Shown: positions 52,504 through 60,921, counted from the first letter of the stretch. The stretch is DNA of 64,000 nt from Flavobacterium sediminilitoris (GCF_023008245.1 NZ_CP090145.1:930001-994000); one strand, 5' to 3'. Translations and numbers: made by a program. Notes: generated from the sequence alone by a model not told the origin.

Positions 52504-53379
52504 TTACATTAAACCAAATTTCTCTTCTAGTTGTTGATCTAATTTCTTTAGATATTCTTTTCCAAAAGCTCCGTTTTCTAATTCTTCTAATAAGAATGCA
52601 GGTAAGATTTTATCACACGCTTTCTTCTGACTTAAAATTGCCATACATAATTCGGCCACAGTATCCGTATCACCTCCAAAATCAATGCAATATTTTAAAC
52701 AGTCTTTCATCGAAGTAGCTTCTGAAACTATTTTTATTACTGCTTTTGTTGTAGGATAACCGTGCATATCGATAGGAGAAGTAACTTCATATATTTCATT
52801 TTCACCTAAAGTTTCATTTATAAAAGAGATTAAGTCGTTATTTTTATCTAAATCATATCTATAAAAATGTACAGCTAGTGCAATTCTTTTGGCACATTGA
52901 ATTCCCTCTATAGTATCATGTGATACTTTTGCTTGAATTTCACAAAAAGAAAGTAGTTTTTGAATATCTTTTATATACCCTATTGAGTAAGCTCGCATCG
53001 CTGAACCATTACCACCACTTTGATTATTTATTATCTGAATAAAATCAGAACCGCTTTTACTTGTATCCAAAGCATTATAAACTCTATTTGAATAACCTCT
53101 TCTTTTATCTCTGTGAAAAGCAATTACAAATTTATTGGCTACTTTTTCTGCTGTCCAGTTATCTTCTTCTAAAAGTAATTCGGCTATAGCGATTGCCATT
53201 TGCGTATCATCTGTATATCTTTTATAGATTTCTGTATACATTCCGTGTTTGTGATATTGAGTCAAATCATTATATTTTTCAATATAATTCATTTCTTGAA
53301 ACTCAAAACCTGCTCCATAAGCGTCTCCTATTGCTGCTTCTAAAATCATTTTTTTCTTTTTTATGTGTTCTCGATACAT
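52504..53379 (-). CDS. ADP-ribosylglycohydrolase family protein 1
   Basis: 291 residues. ARH motifs are LEAAIGDAYGAGFEFQ, RYTDDTQMAIAIAELL and FGGDTDTVAELCMAIL, giving the two-metal centre. Compared with its partner at 50870 it lacks the Ser of T-x-D-D-S and is shorter, and DTQ in place of DSS places it in a different ARH subgroup. It is the second enzyme gene of the operon, 47 bases after the prs-like gene. The target linkage is not predictable. Confidence 0.88.
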   Translation of the reverse strand: MYREHIKKKKMILEAAIGDAYGAGFEFQEMNYIEKYNDLTQYHKHGMYTEIYKRYTDDTQMAIAIAELLLEEDNWTAEKVANKFVIAFHRDKRRGYSNRVYNALDTSKSGSDFIQIINNQSGGNGSAMRAYSIGYIKDIQKLLSFCEIQAKVSHDTIEGIQCAKRIALAVHFYRYDLDKNNDLISFINETLGENEIYEVTSPIDMHGYPTTKAVIKIVSEATSMKDCLKYCIDFGGDTDTVAELCMAILSQKKACDKILPAFLLEELENGAFGKEYLKKLDQQLEEKFGLM

Positions 53380-53426
53380 TTTTTATTCCACTACATTCCA
53401 TAAAAAACACTCGAACTGACGTATGA

Positions 53427-54257
53427 CTATTCTATTTTTAACGAAATCACTTCTACATTCTCATTCTCAATATCTTTGAAAGAATTGGTTGTAAAAATCT
53501 TTTTGAATACGCTTAGACTTTCAAAACCTTTATTAAAAATACCGTGACTTACTGCTAAGTATAAGTTGCCTGCGTTTTTGTTTTTTAATTCTTCGGCTAA
53601 GCCAATAAATGTGCCTCCTCCATCGCAAATATCATCTACGATTAAGCAATCTTTGCCTTGTAAATCTTCTGAATAAACTTTGAAACCTGATAATTTCCCC
53701 GTTTTTACATCTCTACTTTTACTACATTCTATTACTTCAACACCTCCTAAATATTCTGATACTTTATAAATTTTCTTTAAAGCTCCTCCATCTGGTGAAA
53801 TTAATAAAACTTCGTTTCCTATCTTTTTAATTACTTGTTGGATAAAATCGTAATTAGTTACTACTTCGCAGTTATTCAATAAAGCTGATGTCACTTCAGA
53901 ATGGGGATCGAATACTTGGATTTTATTCAAATTCAAACTATTGATAATGTCTGCATAGACTTTGACAGATAAAGGTTCTCCCGGAATCATTACACGATCT
54001 TGTCTTGCAGCTGGAAAGTAAGGAATAAAAGCATTAATGCTTTTTACACCCATTCTTCGTAAAGCATCGATAGCTAAACAGAACAACCCTAAATCGTTAA
54101 AAGAATTCAATCGATGCATAACGGTCACCGTAGCTGTAGTATCAAAGTTTGCTGTGATCTTTATATGTGGTTCGCCTCCTGAAAAGATAAAACTCTGAAA
54201 TTCAATTGCGTTTTCTTTTCCTAAAGGAATAAAATTTTTATCTAAATTAAGTATCAT
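53427..54257 (-). CDS. Short PRPP-synthetase-like enzyme (Prs or Adps type)
   Basis: 276 residues, against about 310-320 for housekeeping Prs. It retains DALRRMGVKSINAFIPYFPAARQDRV (ATP loop), FDPHSEVTSAL, the catalytic-loop basic residues at CSKSRDVKTGK, and the ribose-phosphate site LIVDDICDGGGTF. Canonical Prs has VDD-x2-D-T-GGT and KRR; here DGGGT and KSR replace them. Similar short forms occur in phages with NadV, where one type (Adps of NARP1) pyrophosphorylates ADP-ribose and not ribose 5-phosphate. It is the first gene of the island, behind the NrtR operators. Confidence 0.85.
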   Translation of the reverse strand: MILNLDKNFIPLGKENAIEFQSFIFSGGEPHIKITANFDTTATVTVMHRLNSFNDLGLFCLAIDALRRMGVKSINAFIPYFPAARQDRVMIPGEPLSVKVYADIINSLNLNKIQVFDPHSEVTSALLNNCEVVTNYDFIQQVIKKIGNEVLLISPDGGALKKIYKVSEYLGGVEVIECSKSRDVKTGKLSGFKVYSEDLQGKDCLIVDDICDGGGTFIGLAEELKNKNAGNLYLAVSHGIFNKGFESLSVFKKIFTTNSFKDIENENVEVISLKIE

Positions 54258-54263
54258 ATTATG

Positions 54264-54284
54264 TTTGTGTTTATTTTACACAAA
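54264..54284. promoter_or_regulatory. Candidate NrtR operator 1 (TTTGTGT-N7-ACACAAA)
   Basis: A perfect 21-bp palindrome with 7-bp arms that overlaps the -7 box (TACATTTG on the minus strand, 54281-54288) of the prs-like gene. NrtR repressors bind 21-bp palindromes in such positions. Confidence 0.7.
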
Positions 54285-54311
54285 TGTATGATTTAATTTT
54301 TTTCTGACAAA
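54281..54311 (-). promoter_or_regulatory. Promoter of the NAD/ADP-ribose island
   Basis: -7 box TACATTTG (54281-54288) and -33 TTTG (54308-54311), with a 19-base spacer, on the minus strand. It is bracketed by two operator-like palindromes. Confidence 0.65.
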
Positions 54312-54317
54312 ATATTT

Positions 54318-54338
54318 TTTGTGTATTTTTTACACTAA
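54318..54338. promoter_or_regulatory. Candidate NrtR operator 2 (TTTGTGT-N7-ACACTAA)
   Basis: Same arms and same spacer as operator 1 with one mismatch; centre to centre 54 bp. It overlaps the last codons of the nrtR gene, upstream of the -33 element. Confidence 0.6.
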
Positions 54339-55025
54339 CTTAATTTCGAAATAAATCCCTTCTTTTTCAAGACGCTTATATTCAGCTATATCAAAAGCAT
54401 ATAGTTTTGCTGGACGTCCTGTTTTTTTAGTTGCATATTCTTCTGTTTCTCTTATAAAACCGAAGCTCATCATTTTCTTTCTAAAATTTCTTCTATCAAT
54501 TTCTTTACCTATAATTGTAGTGTATAAATTCTCCAAATGAGAAAACAAAAATTTATTTGGCAATAAATCAAATCCAATAGGTTGATAGGTTAGTTTATCT
54601 TTTAACCTTTTAATTGCTATTTGAATAATTTCGTTGTGATCAAATGCAAGATTTGGAATTTTATCAACTTCTACCCATGACACATTATCTGCATCTGTAT
54701 TTGCTATTAAAGTTAGTTTTGAAGAATCGACTAGTGCAAAATAAGCAACAGAAACAACCCTATTTCTTGGATCTCTAGAGATATCATCTCCAAATGTATA
54801 TAATTGTTCCAAGTAATTCACTGAGACATTAGTTTCTTCTTTCAACTCGCGTTTTACAGCTTCTATTAAAGCTTCATCTTCTTTTACTAAACCGCCAGGA
54901 AGTGCCCAATACGTATTTTGACTTCCAAATTTTTGTTGGATTAGCAATACATATAGTTTTGATTTTTGGTATCCAAAAACTACCGCATCTACTGCTATTT
55001 TAATATTTTGAGGATTTGAGGACAT
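54330..55025 (-). CDS. nrtR: NrtR-type Nudix transcriptional regulator
   Basis: 231 residues: an N-terminal Nudix domain (about 8-140; Nudix box GGLVKEDEALIEAVKREL then KEET, apparently intact) and a C-terminal winged helix (about 150-230; NFRKKMMSFGFIRET, KKTGRPAKLYAF). NrtR proteins bind ADP-ribose or related ligands and then leave DNA, so NAD salvage genes are switched by ADP-ribose status. The gene is directly upstream of the island and read in the same direction; paired palindromes in the gap fit its operator. An intact Nudix box leaves open that it also hydrolyses ADP-ribose. A TATATTTG -7 box is at 55046-55053. Confidence 0.88.
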   Translation of the reverse strand: MSSNPQNIKIAVDAVVFGYQKSKLYVLLIQQKFGSQNTYWALPGGLVKEDEALIEAVKRELKEETNVSVNYLEQLYTFGDDISRDPRNRVVSVAYFALVDSSKLTLIANTDADNVSWVEVDKIPNLAFDHNEIIQIAIKRLKDKLTYQPIGFDLLPNKFLFSHLENLYTTIIGKEIDRRNFRKKMMSFGFIRETEEYATKKTGRPAKLYAFDIAEYKRLEKEGIYFEIKLV

Positions 55026-55045
55026 AGGAAAGTGTATATACTACG

Positions 55046-55053
55046 CAAATATA
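55046..55053 (-). promoter_or_regulatory. -7 promoter box of nrtR
   Basis: TATATTTG on the minus strand, 20 bases from the ATG at 55025. Confidence 0.5.
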
Positions 55054-55169
55054 ACTGTTTTTTGTTTTTATGATAAATGTTTGTTTATTCATTTCACCAT
55101 TTTAGATGGTTTGACTTTTTTAATATCATCTTTTGTAAGATAATTCTCTTTATTTTGCAAATACAAGTC

Positions 55170-55890
55170 ATGAAAAAATTATATTATGTATTTATAGCAC
55201 TACTGATTAGTGTTTTAATTTCTTGTAAAAATGAAACTAAAACAATAGGAACAATACTACTTTCGATATTAATCCAATACCTGTTTTCAAACGTAGATTT
55301 TTTTTAGTTTACCAAAAGAATTGCAAACTACAAATAAGCCTATAAAGAAAAACTTTGATATTATCTATTTTCCAATAGATAGCATAATGACTCTATTAGA
55401 AAGGAAGAATTTGAAAGAACTATATTCATCAAGAACACAATAGTGATGAAGGTTGGTCATTACGCTATTTTTAAAAAAGTTATGATGAATATGAGCGTTA
55501 TCATGACCAAACCACATATTTAGGCGAAGATAGTTCAATAAGGTATGCTGATTAAACTATAAAAGTTTATGTTATACGACGTTCAAATGGTAATGATATT
55601 AACCTGATGGTAAAGAAGCTGTTGCTGAAAATATCAAAGGAGCTACAAGCCAATCCTAATTTAAAATAAACATTAATGGTTATACTGATAATACCGGAAA
55701 TGACACTTGTAATATACAACTTTCAAAGAATAGAGCTGAAACAGTTAAGAAAGCTATTATTACTTCTGGTATTGAATCTGCTCTTTTATCATCAGATGGA
55801 TTTGGCTCAAAAGATCCTATTTCAGATAATAATTCTGAAGAAGGTAGAGCTCAAAATAGAAGAGTGGAATTAAAAAAAATAAGGCTATAA
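55170..55890 (+). pseudogene. OmpA-family lipoprotein pseudogene
   Basis: The front (ATG at 55170) encodes a lipoprotein signal MKKLYYVFIALLISVLISCK and then breaks down. The far end, 55670-55890, encodes an OmpA-like domain: INGYTDNTGNDTCN, LSKNRAETVKKAI and EEGRAQNRRVELKKI, as in the OmpA protein at 12418. Between them the three frames are interrupted by many stops, and pieces such as SNPNLKININ can be followed only by shifting frame. So a peptidoglycan-binding lipoprotein has decayed here. It flanks the island on its upstream side. Confidence 0.7.
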
Positions 55891-55943
55891 TTAACAAACG
55901 ACCCTCATTTAGAACAATTTTAAGTGAGGAATTTTTAATATGA

Positions 55944-56530
55944 TTAACTATTAATAATTTTACTTAAATCAAACATTGGAGCATACATAGACACCATGAT
56001 AACTCCTACCACAATTCCTATTACAATAATAATCATAGGCTCTAATATTACTCCTATCATTTTTGTTTGATGACTTATTTCTTCGTTATATTGATCTGTT
56101 AAACGTTCAAACATCGTATCAAGTTGATTAATTTGTTCTGCTACTTCTACCATTGAAACTAACTTATTTTCATAAATAGTGTGTTTACGTAAACTTTCGT
56201 GTAATGAAGCTCCTTTAGTAATATCTGATTTAATAGTATCTATTGATTTTTCAATAGGATAAAATCCAATCATTTTTGAGGTTAATGATAATGATGTAAG
56301 TAAAGTAGTTTTTGAAGTAATCAATAAGTTCATTGATTGGCAAAAACGAGAAATATAAATTTTCTGTATGAGATTACCAAAATAAGGAATTTTCAATATT
56401 AAGATTGAAATAAATTTACGATAGTTATCTTTTTCTCTCAATACAAAATGTGCTACTACTAATCCTATAATTGTTAAGAAAACCAATAAAAATATTGTTC
56501 CTGAATGATTTGAGATTTTAATAGAAATAA
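55944..56530 (-). pseudogene. C-terminal fragment of a type II secretion/pilus F protein
   Basis: About 190 residues of a GspF/PilC inner-membrane protein: a membrane helix (LVFLTIIGLVVAHFVL), the cytosolic T2SSF domain (FCQSMNLLITSKTTLLTSL, LVSMVEVAEQINQLDTMFERL) and the last two helices (IIIVIGIVVGVIMVSMYAPMFDL). Normal members have two T2SSF domains and about 400 residues; only the second half is left. No other secretion or pilus genes are near. The frame opens from about 56530, next to the end of the LysR gene, so the 5' half was lost by deletion or replaced by that gene. Confidence 0.75.
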
Positions 56531-56539
56531 TAATTTAAT

Positions 56540-57442
56540 TCATCCTAAATTAAACGAAGTTTTAATTTCTTCTACAACATTTTTCAAAACACTATTTAAA
56601 GTATCATTTTTTCGAGATAATAAAAAAACTTGTGTTGAAGGCATTTTTGGACTATCCCAAACCAATTGTATTTTCTTTTCTTTTAAATGTTTTTTAACAT
56701 TGATATCCCAAACTATTGAAATTCCTGTATTTTTTGATAATGATTCCAACATTTCATATTCTGAAGGAATAATATAGTTTGAAATTATAGAAGGTCTTTT
56801 TTTATCAAATACATAGAGCCAAAACAATTTTACATGCGGAATTCTAGCATCAAAATTATACCATTTTTGATGATTCAACCAATTTTCTACTTCTGTAAAA
56901 TTTTCATTTTTAATTTCTTCTTTAATTGTTTTTATTTCTAAATCAGGACTTGAAATCATGATTTGTTTGATTTTCCCTAATTCACTTTGAACAGTATCAA
57001 AGGTGTCATACTTCTTAGTGACTATAGCAAAATCAATTTTTTTATTATCAACTAAATTAAATAACTCATCGTTTTCAGCATAAGTAAAATCAATAAAATC
57101 AAATTTGGATATTAATTGATTTCCAATACTTGAAAACAAATGTTTTGAAATTCCTACGGAAACTAGTTTATTTGCGTTAAACGCTTTTGTCCTGAAACCA
57201 TTTTCAACGTTTTCTAATCTATCTAATGCTTCAATTATAAGATTATTGAGCAACTTAGCGTATTCTGTTGGCTCAACTCCTTTTGATTTTCTATTAAACA
57301 ATTTATAACCAACATGTGCTTCTAACATTGCTATTTGTTGACTAACTGCTGGTTGACTTATAAATAATTCCTTAGCAGCTAATGAGAAATTACCATTTTT
57401 ATAAACTGATTTGAAGGTTCGATACCATTCTAAATTAACCAT
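56540..57442 (-). CDS. LysR-family transcriptional regulator
   Basis: About 300 residues from the ATG at 57442 (MVNLEWYRTF), chosen because a TATGTTTG -7 box at 57462-57469 lies inside the longer frame. The helix-turn-helix is NFSLAAKELFISQPAVSQQI and the linker helix follows; the effector domain (about 90-295) is diverged. It is divergent from the DJ-1/alcohol-dehydrogenase pair, the usual arrangement for a LysR regulator and its target, so control by a reactive aldehyde or electrophile is plausible. Confidence 0.85.
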   Translation of the reverse strand: MVNLEWYRTFKSVYKNGNFSLAAKELFISQPAVSQQIAMLEAHVGYKLFNRKSKGVEPTEYAKLLNNLIIEALDRLENVENGFRTKAFNANKLVSVGISKHLFSSIGNQLISKFDFIDFTYAENDELFNLVDNKKIDFAIVTKKYDTFDTVQSELGKIKQIMISSPDLEIKTIKEEIKNENFTEVENWLNHQKWYNFDARIPHVKLFWLYVFDKKRPSIISNYIIPSEYEMLESLSKNTGISIVWDINVKKHLKEKKIQLVWDSPKMPSTQVFLLSRKNDTLNSVLKNVVEEIKTSFNLG

Positions 57443-57461
57443 GATATAAATATATTTATCA

Positions 57462-57511
57462 CAAACATAATTTAAATTATTTTTACTAATACCATTATAA
57501 TTGTAATTTTG
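57462..57511. promoter_or_regulatory. Divergent promoters of lysR and the DJ-1-like gene
   Basis: TATGTTTG on the minus strand (57462-57469) and TAATTTTG on the plus strand (57504-57511) lie 34 bases apart, so one LysR dimer could control both. Confidence 0.5.
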
Positions 57512-57530
57512 ATAAAAATTAATTAAAAGC

Positions 57531-58319
57531 ATGAAAAAAATTATAACTGCATCTATTTTAATGGTAACATTAGGATGCAAAGAGAATAAAGAAAGTAAAG
57601 AACAGAAGCAAGAAGAACAAACAATAAAACAAGAATCAATGAAAAAAGTATTATTTGTAGTTACTAGTCATGATAAGTTAGGAGAAACTAAAGAAAAAAC
57701 AGGATTTTGGATTGAAGAATTTGCAGCTCCTTACTATGAATTAGTCGATCAAGGTATTGAAGTAACAATTGCTTCTCCTCTTGGAGGTCAACCACCTATC
57801 GATCCAAGAAGTGCTGATCCATCCTCTTCAACTGAAGACACGAAAAGATTTGACAAGGATAAAATTTTACAAGAAAAATTAGCAAACACTGCTAAATTAG
57901 TAGACATTAACCAAACTGATTATGATGCTGTCTTTTATCCAGGAGGTCATGGCCCATTATGGGATTTGGCTTCTAGTGAAACCTCAAAAGATTTAATTAC
58001 TTCTTTTTATACAAACAATAAACCTATTGCTTTTGTTTGTCATGCTCCAGCAGTATTAAAAGATGTTAAAGTAAACGGAGAATTTTTAGTAAAAGGTAAA
58101 AAGGTCACTGGCTTTTCAAATGCAGAAGAAGAAGCTATTGGTTTAACTAAAATAGTACCTTTCTTATTAGAAGATGCTTTACAAATTAATGGAGCTGAAT
58201 ATAGTAAAGGAGAAAATTGGACACCATATGCAGTAGAAGATGGATTACTAATTACGGGTCAAAATCCAGCTTCATCAAAATTAGTAGCTCAAAAATTAAT
58301 ACAACAATTAAAAAAATAA
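57531..58319 (+). CDS. DJ-1/PfpI-family lipoprotein
   Basis: 262 residues. The N-terminus MKKIITASILMVTLGCKENK is a lipoprotein signal (lipobox VTLGC). After a charged linker the DJ-1/PfpI domain (about 37-262) shows KVLFVVTSHDKLGET, GFWIEEFAAPYYEL with the acidic residue of the active site, FYPGGHGPLWDL and the nucleophile in IAFVCHAPAVLKDV. It belongs to the Hsp31-like branch, whose members degrade glyoxal and methylglyoxal or act as chaperones. A membrane-anchored form outside the cytosol is unusual. It is four bases upstream of an alcohol dehydrogenase gene. Confidence 0.85.
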   Translation: MKKIITASILMVTLGCKENKESKEQKQEEQTIKQESMKKVLFVVTSHDKLGETKEKTGFWIEEFAAPYYELVDQGIEVTIASPLGGQPPIDPRSADPSSSTEDTKRFDKDKILQEKLANTAKLVDINQTDYDAVFYPGGHGPLWDLASSETSKDLITSFYTNNKPIAFVCHAPAVLKDVKVNGEFLVKGKKVTGFSNAEEEAIGLTKIVPFLLEDALQINGAEYSKGENWTPYAVEDGLLITGQNPASSKLVAQKLIQQLKK

Positions 58320-58323
58320 AAAC

Positions 58324-59490
58324 ATGTTAAACTTTGAATTATATAATCCTGTAAACTATGTTTTCGGGAAAGGACAAATAGAAAAACTAAACGATTTAGT
58401 CCCAAATAATGCTAAAATTCTAATTGCTTATGGAGGAGGAAGTATTTTTAAGAATGGGATATATGACCAAGTTAAAACCGCTTTACCAAACCATAACATT
58501 GTTGAATTTGGAGGTATTGAACCAAATCCACGTTTTGAAACTTTGATGAAAGCAGTAGAAATTATTCGTGCTGAAAAAATTGATTTTATATTAGCAGTTG
58601 GTGGTGGAAGTGTTATTGATGGTGTAAAATTTATTTCAGCAGCCGTTAATTATGAAGGTGATACTGTTGATATTTTAAGAAAACGTATTTTATTTAAGGA
58701 TGTTTCTAAAGTTATTCCTTTTGGAACGGTTTTAACCTTACCAGCAACAGGCTCTGAAATGAATTCTGGTGCAGTAGTAACTATTGATGCTACTCAAGAG
58801 AAATTAACGCTAGGAGGAAGTGCTTTATTTCCTGTTTTCTCTATAGTTGACCCAACGGTTATTATTTCATTACCAAAAAGACAATTACAAAATGGCGTAG
58901 TAGATGCTTTTACTCATGTAATGGAACAATATTTAACTTACACACACGATGCTTTTCTACAAGACAGAATAGCCGAAAGTATTTTACAAACCTTAATCGA
59001 AATAGGGCCAGATGTTGTTGAAAACCCAAGTGATTACAAGTTGGCTTCAAATTTTGTTTGGAGTGCAACTATGGCTTTAAATGGATTAATTCAAAAAGGA
59101 GTTCCTTCGGATTGGGCAACACACATGATCGGCCACGAACTAACCGCTTTATACGAAATTGATCACGCTAGAACTTTGGCTATTATTGGTCCTAACTTAT
59201 ACAAAGTAATGTTTGAAACAAAAAAAGAAAAATTAGCACAATACGGAAAGCGTGTATGGAATATTTCAGAAGGTTCCACAGAAGAAATTGCAGAAAAAGC
59301 GATTGAAAAAACCATTTCATTCTTTCATACTATGGGAATGAAAACAAAATTATCCGAAAACACAGAAAATTATCAAAAAACTGCTGATTTTATTGTTAAT
59401 CGTTTTGAAGAAAGAGGTTGGAAAGCTATGGGTGAAAAACAAAATATTACTCTTGAAAAAGTAAGAGCAATTGTTGAAATGAGTTACTAA
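58324..59490 (+). CDS. Iron-containing alcohol dehydrogenase (YqhD-like)
   Basis: 388 residues, group III alcohol dehydrogenase. NAD(P) binding is GGGSVIDGVKFISAAVN. The metal ligands are in VVDAFTHVMEQYLTY (Asp, His) and HMIGHELTALYEIDHARTL (two His). The substitution pattern and length match YqhD/butanol-dehydrogenase-like NADPH-dependent aldehyde reductases. With the DJ-1-like lipoprotein upstream it forms a probable aldehyde-detoxification pair. Cytosolic. Confidence 0.9.
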   Translation: MLNFELYNPVNYVFGKGQIEKLNDLVPNNAKILIAYGGGSIFKNGIYDQVKTALPNHNIVEFGGIEPNPRFETLMKAVEIIRAEKIDFILAVGGGSVIDGVKFISAAVNYEGDTVDILRKRILFKDVSKVIPFGTVLTLPATGSEMNSGAVVTIDATQEKLTLGGSALFPVFSIVDPTVIISLPKRQLQNGVVDAFTHVMEQYLTYTHDAFLQDRIAESILQTLIEIGPDVVENPSDYKLASNFVWSATMALNGLIQKGVPSDWATHMIGHELTALYEIDHARTLAIIGPNLYKVMFETKKEKLAQYGKRVWNISEGSTEEIAEKAIEKTISFFHTMGMKTKLSENTENYQKTADFIVNRFEERGWKAMGEKQNITLEKVRAIVEMSY

Positions 59491-59856
59491 TTTTTAAGGA
59501 TTATTTTAACTGTTGATTTCTCTCTAAGAAAATAAAATGCTTTCTCAAAATCTTGGGAAACTAATTTAAAACTCTTCTTGATAATAAACTTACACGTTTT
59601 AAAAACAAAGTAAAAAACAAAAAAAGCGTTCAAGATCTATTCTTGAACGCTTTTACTAACCAACCAAAACTAAATAGATTAACCCAAAACTATTTAAAAA
59701 ATTATACTTAGAAAACGGATCATAGGATATTAAATTGCATTCAAAAAACTAAAAAAATGTTAAATTTACATTTCTTGATACTTCGTAATGAAAAAGTGTA
59801 ATTTCTAATATTGAAACTATTTCTTTACCTTTGGATTTCCTAAAAATTTTTAAAAA
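59491..59856. other. Intergenic region between the alcohol dehydrogenase and gpsA
   Basis: 366 bases without a gene. It holds a terminator hairpin (59622-59654) and, near its end, the gpsA -7 box TACCTTTG (59826-59833). The remainder is AT-rich, and nothing else was recognised. Confidence 0.6.
59622..59654 (+). terminator. Terminator after the alcohol dehydrogenase gene
   Basis: AAAAGCGTTCAAGA and TCTTGAACGCTTTT form a near-perfect stem with loop TCTAT, about 130 bases after the stop. Confidence 0.8.
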
Positions 59857-60849
59857 ATGGAAAAACCAAAGTTTGCCGTAATTGGTGGAGGAAGTTGGGC
59901 AACTGCTATCGCAAAAATGTTGTGTGAAAACCAAGAAAAAATTGCTTGGTATATGAGAAGTTCGTATGCTTTAGAGTGCATAAAACATCAAAAACACAAC
60001 CCTAACTATTTAAGTTCTGTCCAATTTGACAATACTAAATTAATTCTTACTAATGATATTAATGAAGCTGTTGCATTTGCAGATTATATCATATTTGCAA
60101 TTCCGTCTGCTTTTTTAAATTCTGAATTAGAAAAATTAACAGAAGATTTATCGAATAAAATCATATTCTCTGCAATTAAAGGTATTGTTCCTGAAACAAG
60201 CTTAATTGTTGGAGAACACTTTCATACAATTTATAACATTCCATACGATAATATTGGTGTTTTAACTGGCCCTTGCCATGCCGAAGAAGTTGCTATGGAA
60301 CGTTTATCCTATTTAACTATAGCTTGTAGCGATAGAGAAAAAGCAAAATATGTTGCCAAAAATCTAAGTTCATATTATATAAAAGCAAAAACTACAGATG
60401 ATATTATAGGAACTGAATATGCCGCTGTATTAAAAAATATTTATTCTATTGCTGCTGGAATCGCCCATGGTTTAGGATATGGTGATAATTTTCAGGCTGT
60501 TTTAATGAGTAATGCAATTCGTGAGATGAAAAAATTCATTAGAAAAGTACATAAAATGAAACGCAACATTAATAATTCTGCATATTTAGGTGACTTATTA
60601 GTTACGGGTTATTCCGTTTTTTCTAGAAATAGAATGTTTGGAAATATGATAGGAAAAGGTTACACCGTAAAATCGGCACAAATGGAAATGAGTATGATTG
60701 CAGAAGGATATTATGCAGCCAAAAGTGCTTATCACTTAAATGAAGAGCATAAAGCTGATACTCCAATCATTAACGCAGTTTATCGTATTTTATATGAAGG
60801 TAAAGAAGCAAAAGCAGAGTTTAAAAAGCTTACAGAAAAATTAAATTAA
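59857..60849 (+). CDS. gpsA: Glycerol-3-phosphate dehydrogenase [NAD(P)+]
   Basis: 330 residues. The Rossmann start is FAVIGGGSWATAIAKML, and conserved GpsA parts are FAIPSAFL, SAIKGIVPETS, VLTGPCHAEEVAMERL and the catalytic lysine in YAAVLKNIYSIAAGIAHGLGYGDN. It reduces dihydroxyacetone phosphate to sn-glycerol 3-phosphate for phospholipid synthesis. Length is normal and the protein is cytosolic. It has its own promoter box and a terminator, so it stands as a single gene. Confidence 0.94.
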   Translation: MEKPKFAVIGGGSWATAIAKMLCENQEKIAWYMRSSYALECIKHQKHNPNYLSSVQFDNTKLILTNDINEAVAFADYIIFAIPSAFLNSELEKLTEDLSNKIIFSAIKGIVPETSLIVGEHFHTIYNIPYDNIGVLTGPCHAEEVAMERLSYLTIACSDREKAKYVAKNLSSYYIKAKTTDDIIGTEYAAVLKNIYSIAAGIAHGLGYGDNFQAVLMSNAIREMKKFIRKVHKMKRNINNSAYLGDLLVTGYSVFSRNRMFGNMIGKGYTVKSAQMEMSMIAEGYYAAKSAYHLNEEHKADTPIINAVYRILYEGKEAKAEFKKLTEKLN

Positions 60850-60877
60850 AAAACACATATTTTAACCGTTCTTTATA

Positions 60878-60921
60878 AAAAAAATCTAAAATATTGAATT
60901 TCAGTATTTTAGATTTTTTTT
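60878..60921 (+). terminator. Terminator after gpsA
   Basis: AAAATCTAAAATA and TATTTTAGATTTT pair around an 11-base loop and run into a T tract. Confidence 0.8.

Noticed and set aside
40132..55025. Prophage or integrative element carrying the NAD genes
   Set aside because: No integrase, structural, packaging or lysis gene and no att-like direct repeats were seen; base use is like the rest of the window.
55077..55307. Plus-strand open frame as an independent gene
   Set aside because: Only the part from 55170 is meaningful, as signal peptide of the OmpA-like pseudogene; the remainder is frameshifted read-through.
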